Of a stretch of DNA of 64,000 nt, positions 1 through 11,600 are shown piece by piece. The notes beneath the pieces were generated by a model, which did not search any database, was not told the DNA's origin, and worked only from the letters and a program-made list of their open reading frames with translations. This stretch comes from Macquaria australasica (taxonomy: Eukaryota; Chordata; Actinopteri; Centrarchiformes; Percichthyidae): NCBI GenBank assembly GCA_005408345.1, contig SEMN01000016.1:1488001-1552000 (forward strand), in the 5' to 3' direction. The translations under genes and the position numbers were made by a program. The first letter of the stretch is position 1. Every line of letters starts with the position of its first letter.

Positions 1-330
1 TTTTATTCTTTGGTGCAAAACAAAGTATGTCAAAACCCTCTGAAAATATTTAGAATATAGTATACAGTTGTGACAGAACGAGCTGGGGCAAATAATGTAT
101 AATAAAAGCAAGAAACTTATTTTACAGATGTGCAGAAATGCAGTCTCTCAGACCTCTCTTACGTACTTTCTCATATACAGAAGAACCCTGCAACTTGACT
201 ATAGTTAAACATTGAATGAACAACCATCATAACTCTGATATTCATCAGCAGTTGCTCTTTGGTGTTGAAACTTTTGCTCTTTGCAGATATTGATTGAAGT
301 AAGAATTACAAAGCCAATTTCCCAGCCAAA
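1..330. other. intergenic sequence, nothing recognised
   Basis: AT-rich sequence upstream of the gene. No ORF of note, RNA gene or recognised repeat was seen. Confidence 0.5.
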
Positions 331-672
331 GAGGCCTTTTCATTTTGACATTTTGATATTGTTACATCATGAAAAAGCACAGGTGTAAATAATAAAATGA
401 GTTATGGCTAAACGTTTCAGGCTGCTGGTATAGACCTATTTCACAGCAGACATTTTGACTAGCAAAAGCACAGGTGTTACCAATAACATTAATTGAGGCT
501 ACATTCCATGTAAGTGCCCCAGTAAGTCATGCCAGCGAGCTAGCATGCACACTAGCCTGGCCCTGGCCCTGGAACCCCAAAATGGAGAGGAGCTATCGTT
601 AATCTTGTAAATAACACCTGTGCTTTTCCTGCTATCACAAGTCAAAATGTCTGTGTGAGTGAAAAAGGCCTA
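331..672. repeat. short inverted-repeat element cluster (MITE-like)
   Basis: Two direct copies (331-411 and 431-about 497) and one inverted copy (about 590-672) of a roughly 75-bp unit. Its core includes CATTTTGACT, then AAAAGCACAGGTGT. The 431 and 590 copies face each other and form imperfect terminal inverted repeats of a 242-bp element. A further copy lies at 42481-42570. The class is not assigned. Confidence 0.55.
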
Positions 673-1085
673 TGGTTTATGATCTCAAAAAGCCTAAGGC
701 CGATTAAATCTCACTTGATAAGTAAGGTATTTGAGGATGTGCCCCAGGCCTAAAACTGGTCAAGAGGTTGTAGTATCCCCCACCAGTTACTATCTGTGGA
801 GTCTCCTCTCCAGTCAGACAAGCTAGAACAGGGGTCAAGATTAGATGGAGACAGGGATTACTCAAAAGTCAACAGGAAATTACATTTGAGTCTTTAAGCC
901 CAACAGATGTGACAGGCTGGGTCATTTGGGTAACTGAGGGCTGAAATCATCAGTGAAAACTTTCAAGCAAATTGAAGAGTGATTAGAAGGTTTCATGTTA
1001 CAAAGACAAAGCTTTCACAAGTGTTGTTGCCTACATGCAATGTTACTTAATTGATATCTGTTGCACTACGTCAACCTGACTGACT
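673..1085. other. intergenic sequence, nothing recognised
   Basis: No coding potential, RNA gene or repeat that I recognise. Confidence 0.4.
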
Positions 1086-1385
1086 TTCAAAGAAGAACTC
1101 ATATCCTTTACTTAAGTAAAAGTACCAATACAACAAAAGTAAAAATACTCCATTACAAGTCCTGCAATCAAAATCCTACTAAAGTAAAAGCACATAGGTA
1201 TGATCAGCAAAATGTACTAGTAAAGTATTGAAAGTGAAAGTACTGGCTGTGCAATAAAATGTCTCATGTAACTGATATATTATTATGACATTATCAGATG
1301 GTTAATGCTGATGATCAATGTGTAAGCAGCATTTTACTGCTGTAGCTGCTGGAAGTGGAGCTAGTTTTAAATACTGAGGTTAAAT
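1086..1385. repeat. percomorph-type interspersed repeat
   Basis: A stretch rich in TTTACTTAAGTAAAAGTA, CTCCATTACAAGTCCTGCA and similar. I recognise it as a repeat spread through spiny-rayed fish genomes, probably a non-autonomous DNA element. Ends are approximate. Confidence 0.5.
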
Positions 1386-1949
1386 AAGGATGAATAATAT
1401 ATTGTTCAGTGTGTCTCTTCATACTTGTGTTTTATTTGGTCAGCCAGAGGTTCCAAATTTGACTAAGTTTGGGTGTTTGCTATCATTGATTGATTGTTGT
1501 AGACATCTATTCCTATTAAAATTCTTAAGTGTATTATTATTTGCACACAGAATAAAAATCCTAGCGTATTACTGAGGCAATTAAGTGTGAGGTCAAATTA
1601 CCACCGCTAGATGGCAATACAGAGGTCAAAATCACCGAGGTGCTGCTTTGATCGTCCTTGTCTCGCCAGCTTGTCTTGTACATAAATTCAGTATTTCAAA
1701 CTATTGCTGCCTTTCTGTGTCTGAATTTTATGGTTCACAGTAGTTATACATTAATTGCCCTTCTAATTATTTGCATCTAATCGGTTCGGATTCCTCAGTT
1801 TCTCAGGAAATCAATGAGAGCTGCAACAAGTGCATTACTAGCATGTGAATCCATCAACATTATGACTGTAGATATTTGATCATGGGGAACATGATACTCC
1901 TGCAGCTCTTTGTGAGTGAAGTAAAGTAGGCCTAAATTACGCACACGGT
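1386..1949. other. hmcn1: upstream flank of hmcn1
   Basis: AT-rich sequence between a repeat and the probable promoter. No TATA box or other feature could be placed with confidence. The small ORF starting at 1390 has no recognisable homology. Confidence 0.4.
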
Positions 1950-2385
1950 CCCTCGTAGTCCCAAAACATCTCGTCCAATCAGAGCACAGCAATTCTGCAT
2001 GGGGTAGTTTGCGCCTTGGAGACTTTGTGCCCAGCTGAGAGGTGGTCTTTGTATGACAGAGCTGAACAAGGGCTCCTGACTCTGCAGGCAACAGGCACTG
2101 CTGCAGCTGCTGGGACCGCAGAAGTTACTTCACAGAGAGGTGAGAGGCTGCGACTTTTGCGCACAGAAACTGCAGCAGAAGAAACCAAAGACGCGCACGA
2201 CGAGGGATTCCTTTATTTCGTTTTCTTTGGCTGATGTTGTGCCCTTTGTAAATTGTTCTAAATACGTTTCAGTCCATTTTTGAGAGTCCGATGTCTCTAC
2301 CTTCATCTCGAGACTCACCCTGAGGTTCCGACTGGCGAGAACAAAATACCCAAGAACTTTGCTTGAGAAGCATCTTGGCTCTGAA
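1950..2385 (+). promoter_or_regulatory. hmcn1: probable hmcn1 promoter and 5' leader
   Basis: The 430 bases before the start codon are richer in G and C than the surroundings. They hold a CCAAT box (1975-1980, CCAATC) and no clear TATA box. The transcription start cannot be placed from sequence. If transcription starts near 2000-2050, the leader holds three short upstream ORFs: 2053-2079 (8 codons plus stop), 2234-2251 (5 codons plus stop) and 2291-2323 (10 codons plus stop). All end before the main start. Placement is inference. Confidence 0.35.
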
Positions 2386-2641
2386 ATGGGCAGCAGATTG
2401 GTGTGGCTGTCCCTTCTGCTGTCAGTGGCGTTTTCCGCCGGGCAAGACTCGGGGACCGGGGCCACAAAGGAGGACATCCCGGAGGGCGCATCCACCCTGG
2501 CATTCGTCTTTGACGTGACCGGCTCCATGTACGACGACCTGGTCCAGGTCATCGAGGGAGCGTCCAAGATTTTGGAAACATCCCTGAGCAGACCGAAGAG
2601 ACCTCTGTATAATTTTGCCTTGGTCCCCTTCCATGATCCAG
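2386..2641 (+). CDS. hmcn1: hmcn1 exon 1: signal peptide and start of vWA domain
   Basis: The start ATG at 2386 has G at -3 and G at +4, a good initiation context. Residues 1 to about 18 form a signal peptide (MGSRLVWLSLLLSVAFSAG), followed by the mature N-terminus and the first vWA strand. DVTGS at residues 43-47 is the metal-ion-dependent adhesion site in its D-x-T-x-S form. The stretch from EGASTL onward is nearly identical to human HMCN1. The exon ends in phase 1 at CCAG/GTAATG. An in-frame TTG at 2359 extends the open frame upstream but is not a plausible start. Confidence 0.95.
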
Positions 2642-5600
2642 GTAATGTAATATGTGGAGTGAAAGTCTGGTTCTGTGGCGATCACCTTTTTACGCATGAC
2701 ATTTTTGCTTTTTTTGGTAAAATTTCTGCACACGGATTCGGATTATTTGGAGTTTACTCTCTGCTGTGACAACGAAATCACACAGAAAAGTGAGAAATGT
2801 GATAGTTTGCTCACAGTCCGCCCTTTGAATGCCTAATGTTCCTCACACCTCCAGAGGAGGGACTCTGGGGGATTCTGTCTCTGCACACAGATGTTCAGCC
2901 TGGCGGTCACTATCATTAGCATTCCGCCAGGGTTAGTGTGTGGCTTTAGGTTTGCAATGCAACTTGATGATTATCATCACCCCTGGGTGCTCTCTCATTC
3001 TGAACAGCTAATGCCTAGACAATATTATTGGGCTATTTAACAGTAGCCCTGGCTTGTAGGTCAGAGGTGAGGCGCACAGTCACATAAAAATAAAAAGTTC
3101 CAAATAATCAGTGTTAAATAATCAGGACTGACATTTATTTAAGATTTGGGTCCTCCTGGACAGTGGTATGGGAGTATGGCCAAGTGACTTACATTAGTTA
3201 TATCACTTTCCGAGTAAAAGTCATGTTTACCATCACAACCACTGCTTTACTGAAGTTGACATTTGAAGTTTGAACGTTTTGGTGATGGAGAGACGTAGTG
3301 GAAGGATTTTAAAGTCCCTGTAATTACTAGTGGGTACAAGTGAGGAGAGGTCACTTGCCTGCTTGCAAAAGCACCATCAAAGGCTGCTGTCATGCCATGT
3401 CATGGGTGGGTTTATGTGCTGATTTGGAGGCGAGACGTGTTAGCTGTCCACCTGCGAAAATGCTCCATCAACAGCAAGAGCAAGGGGACATGCTGGAGAG
3501 TGCTTGAAATGTATACTCTTTCCAGAAACACCACTGTAGATAGACCATATATAGGTCAACAGAGACAGGTAGCAGCAGAAATGAGAGACAACTGAGGGAA
3601 AACCAGAGTGTTTGCTGTACTCAGTAGTGGCCTGTAAGCATTTTTGGGTACAACATACTCCAATAATTTCTTATCCTAGACTCTCAGTTTTGTAGCATTT
3701 GCATAGTACCCTGCCAAAATGTGATTTAAGACTTTTTATATGTGCTTTCCCCTGACTACTTCATGATATATATACATTTAAATTGTACACAGTTTAACTT
3801 GAATACACTTAGCAACTGCACAAACAAACTGATCCAAGAGATCTGACAGAGAGTGAACGAGATGAATTGACAGCGGTGATCTGTGAGACAGATTCCTATT
3901 CCAGATGTTTGTTCTCCTCTGCTAAACCTCAGCATGTCACAAATTCTTATGAAGCTCAATTCCTCAATCGTAGATTCAAGCTGCAGCTCTGTGCCTAGAA
4001 TAATAATTATATTCAAGGAAGAAATATGGTCAGTATACACAAGTGTAACAAATGATGATTTCATTACTGTGTGCTTCAGGGGGGAAAAATAAATCTTAGA
4101 TCATTAGCAGATGATGCATTGTATATTGGCCAAAGCAACAGTAGTGAAAGAATACTGTGATTACAACCTGTATCTAACTTCAAGGCTTGATTCATAGCAA
4201 ATGCTACCCTCACTAGGAAGTAATTACAGGATTCTCCTCTTACAGTAAAGTGAAACTGCAACAGCTTGATTCAGAAATTTGGTGTTGACTTCTCTTTACG
4301 AACTCCATGTCTTTGTGTTTGTCCCTCGCCACCAAGTGACATTCGTTTGCTTCTTAAAATGTTTACGAGGATGTCAGAATGTGTTCTCCAAAACCCCCAG
4401 GGGAATAGAGGAATGATTAGCACAGCACACTGCAAGCAGGGGTAGCTGAACCTTTCCGTAAATGTTGCTCTGCCCTCTCTCTCTTGTCTCTCTCTTGTCC
4501 TTTTCCAACAATATCCCAGATCCTCTGAGAGGATCAGTTTTGTTTTCATAATAACTTTTATTTAGGGTTTGTTTCATTTTGACTCAGATCCATTTTCTCT
4601 GCTTTCCATCCGACCCAGTGCGATAGCGCAGTCCCTCCTGTTTGATTTGGCTCCTTTTAAATCAGAGGTCGGAGCTTCCCCTTTATTTACACTGCAATCT
4701 GACACGGTAAACACTAGAAACACTGTGTGTTTGTGTATCTGTGTTTCTCTCGGCCTCTGTGTGTGCCTGTTGTATGTGTGTGTGAAGCGAGAGTGTCAGG
4801 AGGATGCCTGGATATTGGGGTCAGGCTTGTGTGGAAAGATCAGTCAGGAAGCCTCCCCCCTTTCCTCCATCCTGCAGGGAGAGAAAGAAAGAAAGCAAGA
4901 GGATACTTCACAAGTCATTTTACTGAGGCACAGGGGTTGTGTATTTAGCGCTACAGTCTGAGAACACCCCAATGAAACAATGGTGGGGTTGAATTTTGGC
5001 TACCCTGTTGTGTTATCATTTCATACCCTGGTCACTTTTGAAAATGCCATTCACTTAATGAGAAAATCCACTGCAATACACCGCCCTGGACTGTTCAAAC
5101 AACAGCTGTGAACATCTCTCTTGTAGCTACAGTCCAGAGAACGATGACTAATCTGTCATTAAGGAATCCAGTCTTAGGCTGAGAAGTCAAAGGTGTATTG
5201 CAAGCAGACTCTCTGGGCTCATGGAACATTTATTTGAGAGTTTACAGCCAAATAAACTTTATTTCACGACACTCCTACCATTCCCAAGCCAGGAAACGTG
5301 GCATTATCCCAGAATTAATGTCAAATTGCTCAGTTTTCCAATTAACCACATATAAAGAAACTCTACAATGTGTGAAAAATGTGCTCTAAGGAGTTGAGTT
5401 GACATGAAATAAAAAGAGTATGTGTCCACAAATTAGTTTCCAGTGTCCTCTGACATTCTGCATTCTTCATGGCTCTGCTGACGTCCATACACACACATGC
5501 TCGTCCTTGTAAATACTACCTTGCTGTGAGAGGGTGTGTTTGTGTGTGTCTTGTACATGCTCGTGTGAGTGTTTAATTGGCTGAGGTTGAGATGGGTCAG

Positions 5601-8600
5601 AGCCCAGCACCTTGGGTCAGTGGGGGACCTAGCACTGTCACCATGGCCGCACACACTCAGTGCAGTCAGAAAGTATTAAGACAGTGTTTGTTGTGTTAGC
5701 TGTGCACTCCAGCATGATGGATTTAAAATGGAGCAATGACTGTAAGGTCAACGTTCTGACTCAGTGCTTTAATTTGAGGATGTGTGCATCTACATCAAAG
5801 TGTCACAATTGTATCCCTTTTTCTTAGTGTTTAGCACTGAAGCGAAGGACAAGTTAACATAAACTTAAATAAAGTCATTATATTTAATATTTGGTTGCAA
5901 ACAAAACAATCAGTTTTGGACCCTGTTCAGGATGCAATCACTTCACATCAATCACTGATGTCTCGAAGTTATACCATCTTCTTTATGTTTAGGATTGTTG
6001 TTCTTCTGCATCGTTCTAAATTTGGGCGACCATTTATAAAAAGGGCTACAAGTCCCACACTGTTCTCCCAGTATGGATGTGAACACTCTCAAACACCTTA
6101 AAGACAGAGGTATGCTAGTTCGTAGAACCTGTTGTTCAACGATGTATGTTATAGCTGCCATAATAGAGAGGGGCAAGACACAATAATTGTTCAAATGGGT
6201 ATAACGGTGCACACTTTTGGACTCTCTTTCCTGGAAGACATTCATAATGTTGCAAACATTGTAGATCCAAAAAGGGACAGAAGTAGTTGTGTAAACCAGA
6301 AGAATTATAAAGAGAGCTTGAGAGAGAAGTTCAAATCCCGTCTACTTTATCACCTCCACACAACCTCCACTGTTCAACCATCCGACAAGCATTTTGTTTG
6401 AGGCATACTGACTGTTTAAAAGTCAGCACTAGTAATTGTAATAGTAATAGTTTCATTTCAAATCCACCGTGTTGGAGAACAGAGCCAAAACAGAGAAACA
6501 TGTCTTTGTCCTAATACTTTCTGACTGCACTGGATGTGTTCAAGGAAAGGTACATGGACTGGTACAAGCCAAACAGAGAGAGGCTGAATCATTGACTGAC
6601 TGACTGGCTTACTGAGTGATTTCTGCTAAACATCAGCTCGCTCACATCAAGAAGTTCAGACTTAGATTTTGACTTTCCAAAATTAAATCAATCACTTACG
6701 TCTTGAAGTTTTGCCTCTGTTTAATTGGTGTCTAGTGTTTGTTTCAGCTATGTGCTCTCTAGATTGGTTACGCTAAGTTGATGGCCTGCCTTGCTGCCCT
6801 TTTCCAGTTAACTTTAGTTAGAAGGAGATGGACCAAAGCCCTGGGCGGTGAGTGATGAGAGGAGATGACGGGATAGCGTCTATGTCCTCTGTATGATCAA
6901 AGGCACTCATCTCATAGCTCCCTTTGTTGGTGTTCACCGTCCTTTTCCACCATCCCCTTCTCCCTTTGTTTCCTTCTTTCCAGAGCAGCAGTTTTTTGTC
7001 TGAACCGCCCTGCCCGTGTGAGATTACAGGGAGCCTGCGTTTAGCTGGACAGAGTCAATAATGATGCTATTAGGCAGGAATGCCAAAAGAGAGAGGTGGA
7101 GGTTTTTGGGGAATTAGAGGAGGAGAGAGGAGTGTGGCAGACTACAATGTTTGTCTGTGTGTTTCATGTTTTAATAGACCTGCACTGGAATATTAAAATG
7201 GCCTTTAATTTTTAGGACTGTACATGCACCTTCTGAAGTGCCCTGAGGTGCTCTTAGCGTAATAGTTTCAGCTCCATCTAGCTTTGTAATCGGTGCTCAC
7301 AGGTTATCCCCCTTTCATTTTAGAAGGCTGCACATACCTGAGGGCTGCTACAGGCACACTTTAAGCTTTGTCCACTCTGTTCCCTGTTTACAAATGTATG
7401 TATGACAGCTTAAGAGATTCAAAGGCTATTATGGCTAAAGGATGTTGCTTGGTGTTTAGAAAAGTCACAGGTAGTTGACCTTTGGATGCACTGGTTGACA
7501 TGACTGACCCATTCAAGAGGCATTTGTCAAATGTTTCTGGTACTTTGTACTCTCCACCATATTGGGTCTGTTTCCCTCAAGGCTTTGGATTTGTTTTCCA
7601 ACCTCTGTGGAATTCCAAGGCTCATACTGAGGTCCTGAGGTTTCCTGTGCCCTGGTTGTGACCTTCAGGGCTCTTTGACATCACTGTTTGGGCTCTCATC
7701 GATATCCTCTTGACCTTTTGTGCCTTGTTTTTTGTTTGTGTTCCAGTATCTTTCGGGTAACTGTCTGAGCATGGAGGCATGAACAGTGGACAGATTGCAG
7801 TAGTGAAAAAAGTGGAGAAACAGACTGGGCAGAATACAAAGAGTTGCAATAAAAGGAAATATTTAATGTGTCAGGATCATTTAATGATGGAAGCCTTGGG
7901 AATGCCTTGGGCATTCATTTGAAGGAGACCCCTCTGTTGGCACAGCATTGGTGCCAATGCAGAGGGCCCAAGCAAAAAATGTTGAACCTGGCTCAACTGA
8001 TGTCACATGGCATTGCACTGCAATCAAATATGCGCATCTTGCGAGATTTCAGAGTGAGACTTTTCCTTGAGCGAGACTTCTGTTTCTGGTTAAACAAAAA
8101 TGATCTTACTCTTTAACAAAACGGTCTGTCTTTGTAGGGATCCTTTTTAAAATGTTGTCAGACACTTAGAATAACAATCTGAGCCGGACGGCGGGAAAAA
8201 CAAGCACTTTTAGTGGACATTTTACTTATCATGGGTGCAATTGCCCGCAAGGATTACGTTGCAGCCATTGCAGCCCGTTCGCGGCTGCCGGCTGAAGCAA
8301 TCTACTGGACCAATTCCAAACCTTTTGGTAACTATTAGTCATTTAGACTATTTGTAAAAAATAGGGCCCAGGTTTAAAAATACCAGAATTATCCTTTAAG
8401 CATTGTGGTCCAGTTTTCAAGTTTAGTCTATAATTTGCCTAATTCAAATGTATATCTGCATCAGAAGAGTTATATCAGTGTTATTTTAGATATGACAAGT
8501 TAAAAAAGAATGTCTTTGGAGGCAGTTCACTTCACAGAGGAATCTGACCATTACCCTCTGTATGTTTATAGAACTTGCACTGTGTTTGCTGCATGTCTGA

Positions 8601-11600
8601 GATGTGTTTTCCCTGTTCTGGGCCAGACATGTTTACCTGACATATCCCTAACTCTTAACATGTGTCCACAGCATAAGCAGTCAGTCACTCCAAGTCAATT
8701 TATCTAGGAGAGCTGAGCACCCGAGGCTAGTCAGGTGATTTTGATAACAGCTGCTGCTGCTTGCCATTCGTTGGTGGAGAGCAGCTTTTAAACCCTGTTT
8801 TTGCTGTTTCTTTCGTCAATTTCTGTAACAGTATAGTAGCTAGAGACGGCCTAAACCACATAACATTTTCAGAAATTTCAAATATAGTTATGAATAACAT
8901 ACTGACCCACATTCATGCCTCTACAACAGAAGTTGGGTCCCAAACCACTCTTTCAAAAACACTACCCTGGAATCCAAGTGGATTGTTTCCAGCTGCTCAT
9001 TGCCAGCTATACCAGCTGCAGACACTATGTTGTATATTAGTTTTTGCCAGTCAGCATTTTTAGCTTTATTACTCATAATAATAAGCAGCAACTTCAACTT
9101 GTACTGTTTCCCCTTAAATGAGGGCTTTCCTCAAATCAGCGTTTTTATAGTCAATTTAGACTCTACAGATCGATGTCTAGACATTATTCTATAGGAAACA
9201 TTTTTCCTAAAGGACTTTTTAGCACAGATTCATTTGATTTCATTGTTTTAACATCATATTTTCGGGGTTTGGAGGACTCATTTGGAACACATTAGATTTA
9301 CGTCCATATAGCTCTGGTGCCAAAGTTTTACATTCCCATGGTTTGGTATGGTATGACCTCATTTTCTTTACTGTGTAAGCTGTTTATGTACATTTCATTT
9401 AAAACACATGTTATGTTTCAGCAGCTTGGCTGGTGTGTTCAGAGTGACATTTACTCTCAAACCATTAATACTAGAGTGATGTGCTTCGCCCCCTTGGAAA
9501 TAGAAAGAGGACACCTTTTTTTGATTTACTCTGTCTTCACCACATGCAGGCATTTATTTGAGCTGGCTGATCCTCTAACACACGTCTTGTACAGGGGTGA
9601 ATGTTCAGGACAGCAGGATAGCAGGGGTACAGCCCATCTCTTGTTTTTTTGGCCATATTTTATTTTTTGGTACAGATTTGAATCATTAAAGTTGCACTAA
9701 TCAATGTCTTCATATTAGCAGTGTATCAAATGACTGTGTTTAGTCACTCATTATGACAAACCCACAGAGAATGATCTCCTGACAGCGTTACAGATCTTTT
9801 TAGTGTCTTTCAGCTCTTTCTTTTGGTTTCACTGCCCTCAGCTTTACTGTTTTGGTTCACTCTCAGCTGTTTTCCACAAAATCGCTTTTGTTAAACATCC
9901 TGCATGCTACCTTCCTAGCTCTAAATGGCAGACAAACAAAGTTAGCGACTACCTGGTGAACATAGTGAAACATTTAGTAGTAGAAGGAGTAGAGGGAGAG
10001 TGTAGAAGTAGAAGGAGAGTGACTATGGGACTTTTGGCCAGAGACACAACTCCAAATGAATACTAATTTTGTTCCGTATCTGCTGGATATGTCAATAGGA
10101 AACTGTTCGCTAACACGTTCACCACAACAACTTTATAAGGTGATAATATGTCAGTGTTGCTTCCAAAAGTGTAAATTATTGTTGCGTTCCTTAAATTCTG
10201 TCTACTGGGCCAACTTTATTATACTGGAAAAGTCCAAGCAGGGCATTATCTCCTAGTAAAGATTTAATGATGTTATTATCACAGGACCACAGGTTTACAG
10301 CCATACGTGAGCAGGAAGTTTTCAGTGACAGTCTGTACAGTCTGTATGTTTACAAAAATAGATGAGCTCATGGGTTGCTGCGTCAGTTTTTTAGGAGCAG
10401 TTGAACAATTTTAATGGTTCTGTTGTTCTGTCCGAAAGATATTTTATTTAATGCCGACCATTCAGCGTGTTGGCAGTGAGCCAAATCTGTGCAATACTTT
10501 CTGTAATTTAGATCAAAATTGCTCTCTGGGTATGCAAGAAAACATTGTACCTATGTGTTGTGCTTGATGCATTGTGCCTACTCACTATTGCCTTTTGCAA
10601 GCATAGTCTTTTCCTTTTTTAGGTCATCCCCTCATTTTTCTCTTTCCACACTGATGCTTCTTCCAGACAAATATTGTCATGGTCCACGAAGGACTCTTGC
10701 TTGGACTTTGTGTTTTGTCTTGTTTCCTGTTTTATTTTGAAATTACTGTCGTCTCCTTGTGTGCCCTTTATTTCCTGTCTTTGTTTTCCCTCTAGTTTTG
10801 ATTGTTTTCACCTGTGTCTGGTCACCCACCTGTGTCTGTTTCCCTCGTTGTCTCTTCCCTATATATACGGGCCCTCTCCCTTTGTTCTTTGTCGTGTCAT
10901 TGTGTGTTCCTGTGATGTGTGTTTCCTGCGTTCAGTTCTTTGCGATGTCATGCTCCTAGTGATTCCCTGCGTGTCTGTTCCTGTAGTTTTTTTCCGTAAG
11001 TTTATTTCTGAACTAATAAATCTTTGGACATATTCTGCCTCCCTGCCTACATCTGTCTGCGCTTGGGTCCTACCTCTCCCTGCTGCCTAAATGGCTCGCC
11101 TTAACAAATATAATGCGTAGTGCTGAAGCATTTATTGAAAGGCTGCACAGCTTGTGACATGTCCATGTGTTTGCACCAGAGGAAAGGACAGAAAGATAGA
11201 AACAAGGGATAGACGTAGAGATGAAACAACAAGGCATCTAAGAATTTTGATTGACGAGGAGGCCTGTGTGGTTTTGAAATGTGTCTGAACCAGACAAGTG
11301 TTTAGGGAATCTGAATTACAGGCTGCAAGGCTGAAGGTCAGGCTGTCAATGCGCTCTCCCCCTGTCTCTGAGGGGTATGTGTTGGTGGAAGTTATGTATC
11401 ATGAAGACCAGCTTAGACCAGTGTGTACCAACATTTTCAGTGCCATAGCACATGTTCCAAACATCCCTGGGCACACAATAACACACTTAAACAATACAAA
11501 ATAATTTACAGATGTTAAATTGTGTTAATTCCCTACAGATATAGTATAATTAAGTGTGAAACCTGAGCTTGTTTTGATGAACCTGGTATTCTGTGTCAAA

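Noticed and set aside
2359..2385. In-frame upstream extension of exon 1 from TTG
   Set aside because: No ATG; the ATG at 2386 starts a proper signal peptide and has a good context.
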